64,000 nt of DNA from Haliea sp963974125 (lineage in GTDB: Bacteria > Pseudomonadota > Gammaproteobacteria > Pseudomonadales > Halieaceae): positions 1 through 64,000 of the forward strand of contig CAXBCH010000020.1 of assembly GCA_963974125.1 (NCBI GenBank), in the 5' to 3' direction. The translations under genes and the position numbers were made by a program. The notes beneath the pieces are model-generated. The model worked only from the letters and a program-made list of their open reading frames with translations, ran no database searches and was not told where the DNA came from. How positions within the stretch are numbered: position 1 is the stretch's first letter; each line of letters starts with the position of its first letter. Positions 1 through 8,254 of the stretch are shown in pieces.

Positions 1-199
1 GAGCCGGCTAACGCCACCTGCCTGTTCAGACTCATTTATGGATTGGAAAATACTCACGACGGAGCCAAAGAACATGATGCAAGTCAATATCAGCTAGCTC
101 AATTTTCGAGTAAACCAGTATTCTTTCGAAAGGGTTGAAATCCCGCACCAAACTGGCGCACTGATGTAGTTGCTTGGTGCATACGCAGGTCTTGCACCT

Positions 200-580
200 C
201 TATGGAGCGCCACCGTCTCTTTTTTCCTCTGCTGACAAATTGTATCCAACAGACATGAGGGCGGAGTTCGCATGACGCAGTTCGTACGCAATGCTAAGGC
301 TCAGCACCGTACGCATGGCGATGATAGCACCCAATAGGAATAGTCCATCGCGTGTTGGGATATGTATAGATGCGAGTATGTCCGCTGCGATCAGGAACTC
401 CAGTGCCAACACTAGATGTTGTGCGAACTGCAGGCGTGCCCGTTCTATTATTTCCCTGAGCTGACGCCTATAAAGGGAACGGGCAAGATTGACTACTGCC
501 GCTGCCGCGGCACCAATAATAATAATGGCACCGATCGACTCAAGGATATTCGTTGCGATATGCAGTACCGAGATCAACAC
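200..580 (-). CDS. DUF1622 family membrane protein
   Basis: Small integral membrane protein of about 126 residues that matches the DUF1622 pattern. It has an N-terminal hydrophobic helix with a run of Ala/Ile, a basic stretch (RRQLREIIERARLQF), a second helix rich in Leu/Ala, and the family-like segment LLGAIIAMRTVLSLSIAYEL. The start is a GTG. It is the last gene of the minus-strand array that begins near 11.35 kb and lies 34 bases after the multiheme cytochrome gene, so it is probably co-transcribed with it. No biochemical role is established for the family. A role beside the redox proteins is only suggested by position. Confidence 0.75.
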   Translation of the reverse strand: MLISVLHIATNILESIGAIIIIGAAAAAVVNLARSLYRRQLREIIERARLQFAQHLVLALEFLIAADILASIHIPTRDGLFLLGAIIAMRTVLSLSIAYELRHANSALMSVGYNLSAEEKRDGGAP

Positions 581-614
581 GATTCACCAGTCTGTAGGAG
601 TTGTCGTAATGATA

Positions 615-1370
615 TTAATGGTGCTTGTACCAGCCAACACCCTTTATGTCATTCCAGGAATTCGTGCGATGACAGAGAAAACACTGGGATACAGCGGCAT
701 GTTCAACGCCAGCCACCTTCTTGGATACCATTTCGAAATGCCCCATGTAGTGGCTCGGTGGCGCCTGATGACACTGCGCGCACTCCGTGGATGTCGGGGA
801 GGGATGACGGAAATTCGTTAAGCGCCATGTGAGCGTCGTGTGGCAATTAACGCACTCCTTGCCAAAGAGGGTCCGATGCGAATCCTGATTGGCGTGACAG
901 CTGAAGCAAACCAGCGTCGACTCTGGAGGATTGGAATGAAAGAAAACCGAACCCAGCCCCATCGTTGGTTCCTGACTCGATGTGTCGGCCGCTTTTGCAA
1001 TCTTCACCAACACAGTATGGTCCATTAGCATCGGTCTTGCATCGAGACCCTGGTGTTCTACATGACACCCACCGCAGCTTTTTATGCTGGCATGAAAAGC
1101 GGTTGATTGAGTGTTGAGCAGGGGCTCGTTATCGGCGTGGCAAGTAATACAGCTGGTTGCATCCGGCCCTTTTATCCGTGTATGGCAGGCCGAACAGTCA
1201 TGCTCCAGAAATCTGTGCGCACGGGAAAGTGCGCCAGGTATAGCCATGCGTTGCAGGGCCACCACATCTATAGAGGCGAAGGGCTCCTCGGCGGGATGGT
1301 ATCGGGACACATATGCAACTGCGCTCAATACAAGGATCAAAACAGCGGCAATGGGAATTAGTCGCCCCAC
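615..1370 (-). CDS. seven-heme cytochrome c, membrane-anchored
   Basis: Periplasmic multiheme c-type cytochrome anchored by one N-terminal helix (GRLIPIAAVLILVLSAVAYV). Seven CxxCH heme-binding motifs are visible: CSACH, CITCH, CGGCH, CFSCH, CVNCH, CAQCH and CFLCH, at about residues 59, 74, 99, 155, 173, 197 and 230, with many extra His residues that could be distal ligands. The reading frame is open further to an ATG at 1475, but that would overlap the upstream gene by 103 bases. The GTG at 1370, two bases after that gene's stop codon, gives a clean signal anchor and is preferred. It probably passes electrons to or from the adjacent di-heme b membrane protein. The electron donor or acceptor, possibly a metal, is unknown. 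Confidence 0.85.
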   Translation of the reverse strand: MGRLIPIAAVLILVLSAVAYVSRYHPAEEPFASIDVVALQRMAIPGALSRAHRFLEHDCSACHTRIKGPDATSCITCHADNEPLLNTQSTAFHASIKSCGGCHVEHQGLDARPMLMDHTVLVKIAKAADTSSQEPTMGLGSVFFHSNPPESTLVCFSCHANQDSHRTLFGKECVNCHTTLTWRLTNFRHPSPTSTECAQCHQAPPSHYMGHFEMVSKKVAGVEHAAVSQCFLCHRTNSWNDIKGVGWYKHH

Positions 1371-1372
1371 TT

Positions 1373-2128
1373 TCACGAGAACCACCGCAAGCCGAAGTGG
1401 ATGCCAGACCAGATGTGCAATGTCAGCAAAGTATAAAGAACGAATGCGATGGTTATATGGAACTTTAGCCACCACTTGAAAGCAGTCCTAAACATCGAAT
1501 GTGTCTTGATCGCGTACTCCACGTTCGCAATGGCATCCGCAAGCGCTAGCGCCCGAAGTGCGGCGCTGGCTTCTTGGCTGCCGTCACGCAACATAATGCT
1601 GCTTGCTATCCAGCGGCGAAAAAAGCCTGCCATTGGACGCACTATGGATACCTGATCCGGGACACCTGAAAGCTCACTAGCCACATGGCGATAGGCTATT
1701 TCGAGCTGGGTCAGCATCTCCTTTTTCTCATGAATGGTGTCGGAAAATTTGGTGAGCATATACCGTCCGACAAAACCGCTGAGGACTACCACCAACGTCA
1801 TTGCGGTTAGCGAGATACCCAATGGGCTGTTAAATTTGTGGCCGCTATGGAGTATTACGAGAATCGGCCCCGCTACTCCGGCATATATGTGCCAGGAGAG
1901 CAAGGTTCGCATCGATACAAACTGTGTAACCCACTCCTTGAGTGGTTTGATGCGCTTTATAATCAGGTAAACCAGGGGGACGAGCATCAGTGTCGCACCC
2001 GACACCCCTAGCACTCCGCCACTTAAACTGCCAGCGAATCTTGGTGAGCGATGGAAGAGAAACCCGAGCCAAAGGATTAGCATCAGGGCCACCAGGCCTG
2101 TGATGATAACGCGTTCTCTCTCCTTCAT
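1373..2128 (-). CDS. di-heme b membrane protein, ferric reductase-like
   Basis: Integral membrane protein of 251 residues with five or so hydrophobic segments. Two His pairs, each spaced 14 residues apart, lie in membrane helices: His80/His94 and His224/His238. This spacing is typical of bis-His heme b binding in the ferric reductase/NADPH oxidase type transmembrane domains, so two stacked b hemes are inferred. There is no flavin domain in this polypeptide. The flavin and nucleotide domains are in the preceding gene, whose stop overlaps this start by 4 bases (ATGA), which suggests translational coupling. The likely role is to carry electrons across the membrane from the FAD/2Fe-2S protein to the periplasmic cytochrome. 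Confidence 0.78.
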   Translation of the reverse strand: MKERERVIITGLVALMLILWLGFLFHRSPRFAGSLSGGVLGVSGATLMLVPLVYLIIKRIKPLKEWVTQFVSMRTLLSWHIYAGVAGPILVILHSGHKFNSPLGISLTAMTLVVVLSGFVGRYMLTKFSDTIHEKKEMLTQLEIAYRHVASELSGVPDQVSIVRPMAGFFRRWIASSIMLRDGSQEASAALRALALADAIANVEYAIKTHSMFRTAFKWWLKFHITIAFVLYTLLTLHIWSGIHFGLRWFS

Positions 2129-4023
2129 GCTTTCACCGAAATATTTTCCGTCGTCTTGGCCTGGCAGGCCAGGATCATGTTATTTTCCTTATCACCAGGC
2201 TCGAGACCATCTTCGATCGCCATCGTTACCTTTCCTTTGAGCAAATGAACTCGGCAGACTCCGCAAATGCCCTCACGACAGGAATAATCGATATCTACAC
2301 CGACATCTTCGGCTACATCAAGTACTGTTCTCTCTGGTGCAATGGATCCCGCCTTGTCTGAATCGACGAACGCTACCGTAGGCAGGCCCGACGTGAGATC
2401 GTGAGTGGCCAGTGGTGGGTGGCTTGTGGCAATTTTTTCAGACTTACCAAGGGCTGGTCCAAACGCTTCGGTTTTGATGCGCTCTATAGGGACCCCAATA
2501 TCCACCAAAATCTTGCGCGTCGATTCCATCATGGGCACCGGACCGCAGATATGGACATAGCGGGAGGAGATGTCCGGTACAGACTCTACAATGAGATCCT
2601 TTGTGATGCGGCCTCTAGGCCCATCCCAGAGAGTGTTTTCGGTAATGGATACCGTGATAACAACTCTTAGATTCGCGTGTCGACGGTGTAGGTAATCTAG
2701 TTCCTCTTTAAAAATGATATGGTCGGGTGATTTACAGCCGTAAATCAGGAAAATCTCTCCAGACCAGCTACGATCCAGGAGATAGCGTAAAACACTCATC
2801 AGTGGCGTAATTCCCACGCCAGCTGCGATCAGAAGGATGCATTTACATTCACGCCCCGTAAAAACGAAAGAACCCGCTGGTCCGGACAGTTCCACCAGGT
2901 CTCCTTCTTGTACGTCCGAATGCAGATGTCCTGAAATCAGTCCACCAGCAACATTCTTCACAGTGATTTCAACGTAATCCTGCTGTGTCGGTGATGACGC
3001 AATGGTGTAACCGCGCCGCGCGGTCTTATTATTGATAGACGCGGTGACCGTTATAAATTGCCCGGGTAAGTAATCAAACGGCAGCCGGCCACCGAGTGGG
3101 TTGATAAAACGAAAAGTTTTGACGTCCGGTGTTTCGCTAAATATCCGTCCCACGCGCAGTTGTCCAGCCCACTTTTTCTTGCTTGCCTGAGAGGCGGCGC
3201 CAGTGGTAGCAGGCGCTCCCGTTAGCATGTCCTCGTGAACTTGCGGTTGCACGGCGTGGACGCTATCCGCGTCCCCCACCCCGGTAAGGCTTTGTAGTAA
3301 CTGGGAAGCGCGTTGCATTTTGCCGAAATATAGCCACAGCATCGCTGAGACTGACACAAATAGACCAACCATGACCGAAAAGTGGAACCAGGACACGCCG
3401 AAAAGGCCGGGGACCTCCTCCCGTGCGCTCGCATTCAGGTTCATTTCTGCTCTAAACCAGTTCAATGCTATATCCTGCGGTGTGTCCCTCTCGGCAATCG
3501 CACGTTGAGTGGCGACGCCGCTTCTCAATATGGCCGTCCCCTCCTCGAGCATCCGCAAAGCTTGCTGCATCGCTGACAGATCCCCGGAACGTCGCGCAAT
3601 AACCAATTGATCATGACCCTCCGATGTCATTCCCATTCCGCTTTGAATTCGATCCTGGGCAGCGGCCTGAAGCTCATCCTGTTTTTCAGGTGTGAGCTCT
3701 GGAAGCTCCATGAGCGACGGGTAGAGTGCCTTTGGGGGCAGTTGAAACATTCCTTCCATCATGCCGCCCATGCTCTGCATCATGTCCCCAGCGCTGGGCT
3801 GGACCGGGGTGTCCGGTTGAAGCGTCGCATCAGGGTCCGGGTGGTGTTTCAAGTGATCTTCTGCTGCAGGCTGCGCTTGGCTCAGACTGGCAAGGAAGCA
3901 CCAGATCATGATCAGGCACGCGGCCACCAGATGCCGCAGACGCAATAGCTGCGCGCGATGACAGAAAGTTGCAATGGACTTTGTTCCAACAAGAGCATCA
4001 ATGCCAGCCGCGCCATGTAGCAT
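2125..4023 (-). CDS. FAD/NAD(P)H/2Fe-2S oxidoreductase with Met-rich periplasmic N-terminus
   Basis: Flavin reductase of the ferredoxin-NADP reductase superfamily with an unusual front end. From the ATG at 4023 the order is: hydrophobic signal/anchor (about residues 32-51), a periplasmic stretch with a Met cluster (DMMQSMGGMMEGMF, about 80-93), a transmembrane helix (about 212-234), then a cytosolic FAD domain (RRGYTIASSP, about 336-345), an NAD(P) domain (AAGVGITP, about 400-407) and a plant-type 2Fe-2S ferredoxin domain with Cys582, 587, 590 and 620. The start is uncertain. An ATG at 4110 has a possible AAGGA site, a TTG at 3945 would give a more normal signal peptide, and the open frame up to 4341 overlaps the upstream gene. 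It should feed electrons from NAD(P)H to the adjacent heme proteins. Confidence 0.82.
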   Translation of the reverse strand: MLHGAAGIDALVGTKSIATFCHRAQLLRLRHLVAACLIMIWCFLASLSQAQPAAEDHLKHHPDPDATLQPDTPVQPSAGDMMQSMGGMMEGMFQLPPKALYPSLMELPELTPEKQDELQAAAQDRIQSGMGMTSEGHDQLVIARRSGDLSAMQQALRMLEEGTAILRSGVATQRAIAERDTPQDIALNWFRAEMNLNASAREEVPGLFGVSWFHFSVMVGLFVSVSAMLWLYFGKMQRASQLLQSLTGVGDADSVHAVQPQVHEDMLTGAPATTGAASQASKKKWAGQLRVGRIFSETPDVKTFRFINPLGGRLPFDYLPGQFITVTASINNKTARRGYTIASSPTQQDYVEITVKNVAGGLISGHLHSDVQEGDLVELSGPAGSFVFTGRECKCILLIAAGVGITPLMSVLRYLLDRSWSGEIFLIYGCKSPDHIIFKEELDYLHRRHANLRVVITVSITENTLWDGPRGRITKDLIVESVPDISSRYVHICGPVPMMESTRKILVDIGVPIERIKTEAFGPALGKSEKIATSHPPLATHDLTSGLPTVAFVDSDKAGSIAPERTVLDVAEDVGVDIDYSCREGICGVCRVHLLKGKVTMAIEDGLEPGDKENNMILACQAKTTENISVKA

Positions 4024-4070
4024 CCATTCGTCGTGCCGAGCGTCCTCCGCCGGACAGGCAGCGGGGGGCC

Positions 4071-4085
4071 TAGTATAAAATACTA
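4071..4085 (-). promoter_or_regulatory. AT-rich palindrome / possible -10 region
   Basis: TAGTAT-AAA-ATACTA is a perfect short palindrome in otherwise GC-richer DNA, 48 bases upstream of the ATG of the oxidoreductase gene. Read on the minus strand it contains TATACT, which could serve as a -10 element. No convincing -35 is seen. It could give the redox module its own promoter inside the long array. Weak evidence. Confidence 0.3.
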
Positions 4086-4249
4086 TATTCACTGCGTGAT
4101 TCGATTGCATTGGTTTCAGTCCTTGTCGCGCACACTGCTGACCAGCCATGAGGTGATATCGATTGCATGGCTGGAGTGTGGGATCGTCTTTACCCAGCCG
4201 GCGCAGTTCGAGCAGATACCCCTGTCCGCGCATTAATTGAACCCTCCGC

Positions 4250-4876
4250 TCAAGAGGCGGATTTCCGCCGCGTTCTCGACACGCTCCAGAATGGCGAGCA
4301 AGTTGCGAAAGGTACGCGGCGCAGTACATTCCGGTTGTCATGCAGGTGTCGCCGCAGGCATCGGGCTATCTTCTTTATATAAATAATGCGCCACTTGGAC
4401 AAGGACACTCCGGAATCTTCGTTGTCGTCAGCACCACCGAAGGCAACCATTCTTATTCTGTGACCATATTCGCTCTCAGAGTGCGTGTGTTGGTGAAGAT
4501 CATAGGCCAGGTCTTTGGATTGCAAGGGATTGCAGCACCCGAATCTCATTAGGGCGCCGACCAGGACTTTAGGTTTTCGCGCGGTCGGGCTGAACCGGGC
4601 CTGTCCACGCTTAACCTCACCAATGATCATGTCAGCCCTGACGCGTGGAGCGCCTAAACCAGTATCGAGCTGGAAACGGGCTTCCCCGACCAATTTGTGC
4701 CACTTGCGGACACTGATTTCCCCGCCGGCATGGGGAAACCGAAACGCGTGCATGTCCAGATCGCTGAGGGTGCGAACTTTACCGCCTTTGGCGGTTTCCA
4801 TGAGCGAATATTCCTTCACGCAAAAATTGCCGTTGATTTGCGGATAGGCTTTGACTAGTGCAACAGAGGTATCCAA
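4250..4876 (-). CDS. conserved protein paired with MBL hydrolase, probable C-terminal frameshift
   Basis: The N-terminal part (KAYPQINGNFCVKEYSL, then DLDMHAFRFPHAGG, then RADMIIGEVKRGQARF, then ALMRFGCC) recalls a conserved family of unknown function. Its D...GEVK core looks like a PD-(D/E)XK nuclease-type fold. The start ATG is 3 codons from the recognisable family N-terminus and only a few bases past the stop of the upstream metallo-hydrolase gene. Near base 4300 the reading frame appears to shift. The present frame ends in a low-complexity Arg/Ser tail at 4250, whereas a neighbouring frame reads FRNLLAILERVENAAEIRLL and stops at 4233. That second frame looks more protein-like, so the gene may be frameshifted or the sequence may carry an indel. 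Function is unknown; nucleic-acid processing is inferred from fold and partner. Confidence 0.6.
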   Translation of the reverse strand: MDTSVALVKAYPQINGNFCVKEYSLMETAKGGKVRTLSDLDMHAFRFPHAGGEISVRKWHKLVGEARFQLDTGLGAPRVRADMIIGEVKRGQARFSPTARKPKVLVGALMRFGCCNPLQSKDLAYDLHQHTHSESEYGHRIRMVAFGGADDNEDSGVSLSKWRIIYIKKIARCLRRHLHDNRNVLRRVPFATCSPFWSVSRTRRKSAS

Positions 4877-4879
4877 CGC

Positions 4880-6232
4880 TTACTCCAGTTCGATGATCCG
4901 TCCCTTGTCAGGGCAGGTAGCGGTCCAATTCAGTGTACGGGTAATATGGTCGGCGAATGCACGCCTGGCCTCAGCCTCGCCGTGTATGATAAAAGTGTGG
5001 CGTGGTGCTTCGGCTCCCCACAGCCAATCGGTGAGTTCAGCTTGGTCCGCATGGGCGGAGAGGCCATCGATGGCTGCCACCTGTGCCTCCACCGTCACTT
5101 CTTGACCGAGTATCTCGACTTTCCTGGCACCCGCTCGTAGTTCGGCCCCCAAGGTACTGGGCGCCTGATAACCGATGGTCAGTATAGTATTGCGTGCGTC
5201 CGGGAGATAATGCGTCAAGTGATGCAAGATGCGACCACCCGTAGCCATGCCACTGGCGGCGATAATGATCTTGGCGCCGGTATGGGAGAAGATCTGTTTG
5301 GAGTCTTGTATTTTGCTGGTATAGCGGGCGCGACCGCACATCTGTTCGCATTCGTCGCTGTTTAGACGGTGGGCCTCTGGGTAGCGGCAGAACACTTTAG
5401 TGGCATTGATAGCCATAGGGCTGTCGAGAAACACCGGGAGATTAGGTATCCGGCCTGCATTGGTAGCTTTGGTCAGCAAGTGCAGGAGACTTTGCGCCCG
5501 GCCCACCGCGAAAGCCGGTATCAGCACGGTGCCTCCTCTGTTAGCGGTCTCATTGACTAGGTGCTCTAGAACCAGGGGGGGGTTGGTCGGGGGGTGCTGT
5601 CGCGTGCCGTAGGTGGATTCCACCAGCAGGTAGTCGGCGCCGGCAAAGGGTTGGGGGGGCTGCATGATGGGATCCCCGGGACGCCCCAAATCGCCTGAGA
5701 AACAAATGCGTCGATTGTCGACCTGCAGATAGAGGCTGGCGGCACCAAGAATATGGCCGGCAGGGAGAAATTGTGCGCTCACACCGTGAGAGACAGGGAA
5801 GGATTTGTGCAACGGCTGTGGCTGAAAGAGCTTCAGCGTTTTCTCCGTATCCTCTACGCTATATAGAGGTTCGTGATCCGGTGTGCTTAGCCCGTGTCGT
5901 TGGAGATAGGTGAAATGCTCATTTTGCAGTCTAGCGGACTCCGGCAGGAGGATGCCGCAAAATTCAGCGGTGGCCGAGGTCGTATAAATCGGGCCTTGGT
6001 AGCCTTTGGCCACCAACGCTGGCAGAAAGCCGCTATGATCGATATGTGCATGGGTAACTAGGACCGCATCCAATGCACTCGGGGAGAACGGTAGGGCTTC
6101 CCGATTGGAGGTTGAGGCTTTAGGCCCGCCCTGAAACAGCCCACAATCTACCAGAAACCTGTGGTCCCCCCGCTCCAGCAGCAAGCGTGAACCCGTGATG
6201 GTGTCGGCCGCCCCCAAAAAAGTGATCTTCAT
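4880..6232 (-). CDS. beta-CASP metallo-beta-lactamase RNA-processing-type hydrolase
   Basis: Protein of 450 residues with the full set of metallo-beta-lactamase/beta-CASP motifs: the HAHIDH zinc motif at residues 61-66, FSGDLGRPGDP, ESTYGTR, the beta-CASP segment with LDSPMA and SGMATGGRILHHL, and a C-terminal IHGEAEA motif. These belong to the CPSF73/YSH1-like bacterial group, which includes RNA-cleaving enzymes. Cytosolic, with two zinc ions expected. The gene sits in the middle of a metal-resistance array, 3 bases upstream of the conserved nuclease-like protein gene, and the two probably form a unit. The substrate cannot be deduced from sequence. Start ATG chosen because the family begins MKITFLGAAxxVTGS. 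Confidence 0.88.
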   Translation of the reverse strand: MKITFLGAADTITGSRLLLERGDHRFLVDCGLFQGGPKASTSNREALPFSPSALDAVLVTHAHIDHSGFLPALVAKGYQGPIYTTSATAEFCGILLPESARLQNEHFTYLQRHGLSTPDHEPLYSVEDTEKTLKLFQPQPLHKSFPVSHGVSAQFLPAGHILGAASLYLQVDNRRICFSGDLGRPGDPIMQPPQPFAGADYLLVESTYGTRQHPPTNPPLVLEHLVNETANRGGTVLIPAFAVGRAQSLLHLLTKATNAGRIPNLPVFLDSPMAINATKVFCRYPEAHRLNSDECEQMCGRARYTSKIQDSKQIFSHTGAKIIIAASGMATGGRILHHLTHYLPDARNTILTIGYQAPSTLGAELRAGARKVEILGQEVTVEAQVAAIDGLSAHADQAELTDWLWGAEAPRHTFIIHGEAEARRAFADHITRTLNWTATCPDKGRIIELE

Positions 6233-6316
6233 CGTCTCACGCTACCTTTCTCGCTAGCTGCGCGCAGTGCTCCCCGTAAAAAACCACCACGCTTCCGAGT
6301 CGCTATGGTCCGACTC

Positions 6317-6973
6317 TTAGTGGGTTGGCGTTATCATTTTTCGCCAGTCGGGAATGAATCGAGGGGTCTTCCGCACGTAGTGTCGCCACTGCTCCCCGAA
6401 CTCAGCCTCGGCAGCTTTCTCCTCGTTTTTGGCGAGGCGCACGTACATGTAAACAAGCACGGGGTACATGGCGAGGGTCAGCAGCGTTGGCCATTGGAAC
6501 AAAAAGCCGGTCATGATCAGGATAAAGCCAAGATATTGCGGGTGCTGCATCCGGGCATAGAGACCTTGTGTGGCCAGTATTTTTGCCTTTTGGGCAGAGT
6601 AGAGTTCCTGCCAGCCTTTGGCAATCAACCAGAAGCCTCCACCGATCAGCACGAAGCTAAGCAGGTGGAAGGGGCCAAAATGCGGGTTGGCTTCCCAGCC
6701 GAATATCATCTCCAGCAAGTGGCCGGCATCGTGGGACAGCCAGTCAATTCCCGGAAAACGACTCTGCAACCAGCCCGACAGCAGGTAGATGGTAAGCGGA
6801 AAACCGTACATCTCCGCAAATAATGCGACAAGGAATGCGCTGAATGCGCTGAAGCTGCGCCAGTCCGCGCGGGTTTTCGGCTTGAAAAAACTCAATGCAA
6901 AGAAAATGAAAATCGCCGAATTGACAATCACCAGGCCCCACAAGCCGTAGGCCTGCATGCTTTCATGATTCAT
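6317..6973 (-). CDS. isoprenylcysteine carboxyl methyltransferase-like membrane protein
   Basis: Integral membrane protein of 218 residues with several hydrophobic helices and the C-terminal signature of the ICMT/phospholipid methyltransferase family: LATQGLYARMQHPQYLGF followed by a long helix and a conserved NEEKAAEAEFGEQWRHY element. These residues form the S-adenosylmethionine pocket in the family. Bacterial members are common in heavy-metal islands (annotated near RND and P-ATPase genes), but their substrates are not established. It overlaps the upstream DUF2933-like gene by 4 bases (ATGA), which indicates coupled translation. Confidence 0.8.
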   Translation of the reverse strand: MNHESMQAYGLWGLVIVNSAIFIFFALSFFKPKTRADWRSFSAFSAFLVALFAEMYGFPLTIYLLSGWLQSRFPGIDWLSHDAGHLLEMIFGWEANPHFGPFHLLSFVLIGGGFWLIAKGWQELYSAQKAKILATQGLYARMQHPQYLGFILIMTGFLFQWPTLLTLAMYPVLVYMYVRLAKNEEKAAEAEFGEQWRHYVRKTPRFIPDWRKMITPTH

Positions 6974-7260
6974 GGCTTGTTTTCCCCATCGTCCTCGGTC
7001 ATTTTGCCGAATAATCGATCCAGCGATTTACCCTCGCGATAGATAACGAGAAGCATCAACGGACACAAAATCAGTAGCAGATAAAGCGCCATGCCCCATA
7101 AATGGGCTCTGTGCTCCTGCAGGAGAAGCAGTGCGGCAAAAGCGGTGAAACCACAGAAAACAAACCAATATCGCCAAGCAACGGGCTTGTTCGGCTTTTT
7201 CTTTTGGGAGCTATTTCTCTGTTGTGATTTCTGGTTCACTTTGGCACCTGTGTTCGGCAT
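6970..7260 (-). CDS. DUF2933-like small membrane protein (paralogue 1)
   Basis: Short protein with a basic, Lys/Gln-rich N-terminus, two hydrophobic helices, and the DUF2933-like core YLLLILCPLMLLVIYREG. The core resembles the second DUF2933 protein encoded at 8255-8542 (LIILLCPLMHLFMHKGHGG), but the His/Gly-rich tail is lost and replaced by an acidic end. The ATG at 7260 is preferred because it follows the stop of the upstream HMA-like gene at 7290. A TTG at 7323 would overlap it. Function unknown; DUF2933 proteins often occur next to copper ATPases. Confidence 0.6.
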   Translation of the reverse strand: MPNTGAKVNQKSQQRNSSQKKKPNKPVAWRYWFVFCGFTAFAALLLLQEHRAHLWGMALYLLLILCPLMLLVIYREGKSLDRLFGKMTEDDGENKP

Positions 7261-7289
7261 GCGGGAGCAAGGGCATGACGCTTCAGCCC

Positions 7290-7655
7290 CTATTTCCGGG
7301 TATGGTTGGGTGTGCCGTGACAACTCCAGGGCTCATGCCTGGCATTCTCCTTGACGTTCTGATCGACGAACCGATAATAGTCTTCTTTGAAGTGCGTCCA
7401 CCAGTCATGCCTGGCCTGGATACCGTGCTTGGTCATAATTTCTTCCACGCCGTCAATACACAATCGGGATGCGTCGTAGGAAAAATCGAGCCTGGCGGAC
7501 TGCTGATCAAAAGTAACGGCATCCAGACCGTATAGTTGGTCAATCTCCGCAAGGACTGCGTTCAGTTTCGCGGTATCAATCGGCCTCAAAAGTACGAGGT
7601 GACGGTGCACGAGGTTGACTTCAGATACACCTAACCGATGTGCTTTGTGTTTCAT
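7290..7655 (-). CDS. HMA-like (ferredoxin-fold) protein lacking CxxC
   Basis: Protein of about 121 residues whose first two thirds resemble a heavy-metal-associated fold: a beta strand with HRHLVLLRPIDTAKLNAVLAE, then LDAVTFDQQSARLDFSYDAS and GVEEIMTKHGI. These match the beta-alpha-beta-beta-alpha-beta layout of small metal chaperones. The CxxC metal motif of CopZ-type chaperones is absent; one Cys and several His remain. The tail is rich in His/Trp. The ATG at 7655 has a good ribosome site (GGGAGTCGAGG). It sits between the Met-rich protein and a DUF2933-like gene in the copper array. A regulatory or adaptor role is possible, but nothing in the sequence proves metal binding. Confidence 0.6.
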   Translation of the reverse strand: MKHKAHRLGVSEVNLVHRHLVLLRPIDTAKLNAVLAEIDQLYGLDAVTFDQQSARLDFSYDASRLCIDGVEEIMTKHGIQARHDWWTHFKEDYYRFVDQNVKENARHEPWSCHGTPNHTRK

Positions 7656-7728
7656 CGCCTCGACTCCCACTACTCTCAATAATTAGCCTGCACCACGCGC
7701 TCGCTGCAGATGCCTATGACACATAACC

Positions 7729-8184
7729 TTACATGTGGCCCATTTTCATGGATTTCTTCGATTCCATCTGATGATCTTTCATCTGGTCCATCATCATCTG
7801 CATCATGTTCATACGCTTGTTCATCATACCCATGCAGGTTTCCATGTTATTCGGCTCCATCTTCATGCCTTCCATACTTTCTATGCCCTCCTTTTTCTCC
7901 AAACCTGTCATATCTCCCATGTCTCCGTGCATCGCTTGCATTCCTCTCTGCATGGCAGTCATGTGCTCCTGCATCAATTGTAGGCGTTTCTCAGGGTCCT
8001 GTTCTTGTTGAATTCGGTCCATCAGAGCCTGCATTTCCCGCATATGGTCTTGCATATCCGTCATTCCCTGATCTTGCATTTCCATGGGGTTGTCTTGCAA
8101 TGTATCGCTGTGCTGGTCATTCTGGGCGAAAGCTGGCGCGGCAAGGATGGCGGCGAGGGTGAGTGCTCGGGTTAAGTATTTCAT
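7729..8184 (-). CDS. methionine-rich periplasmic protein
   Basis: Protein of 151 residues with a clean signal peptide (MKYLTRALTLAAILAAPAFA) followed by a mature chain in which about 33 residues of the whole protein are Met. These occur as MxM, MM and MxxM patterns with Asp, Gln and His, such as MMNKRMNMMQMMMDQM. It is probably helical throughout, with one Cys. Met clusters of this sort bind Cu(I) or Ag(I) in the periplasm, for example in CusF, CopC and PcoE-like proteins, so a copper buffer or sink is inferred. A good ribosome site (AGGAG) precedes the ATG. It is separated by 70 bases from the DUF2933 gene upstream. Confidence 0.8.
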   Translation of the reverse strand: MKYLTRALTLAAILAAPAFAQNDQHSDTLQDNPMEMQDQGMTDMQDHMREMQALMDRIQQEQDPEKRLQLMQEHMTAMQRGMQAMHGDMGDMTGLEKKEGIESMEGMKMEPNNMETCMGMMNKRMNMMQMMMDQMKDHQMESKKSMKMGHM

Positions 8185-8254
8185 GGTTATCTCCTGAGTT
8201 TAATTACGAGGGGACTATTCCCGTCTGGTTTACCGTTGGTGACCTGGCCGGAAA

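Noticed and set aside
145..180. GCACCAA...TTGGTGC hairpin after the DUF1622 gene
   Set aside because: Seven-base stem with a long loop and no U-tract; too weak to call a terminator.
4024..4341. N-terminal extension of the oxidoreductase up to 4341
   Set aside because: It has no signal or domain, overlaps the conserved upstream gene and precedes the natural membrane anchor, so the start was placed at 4023.
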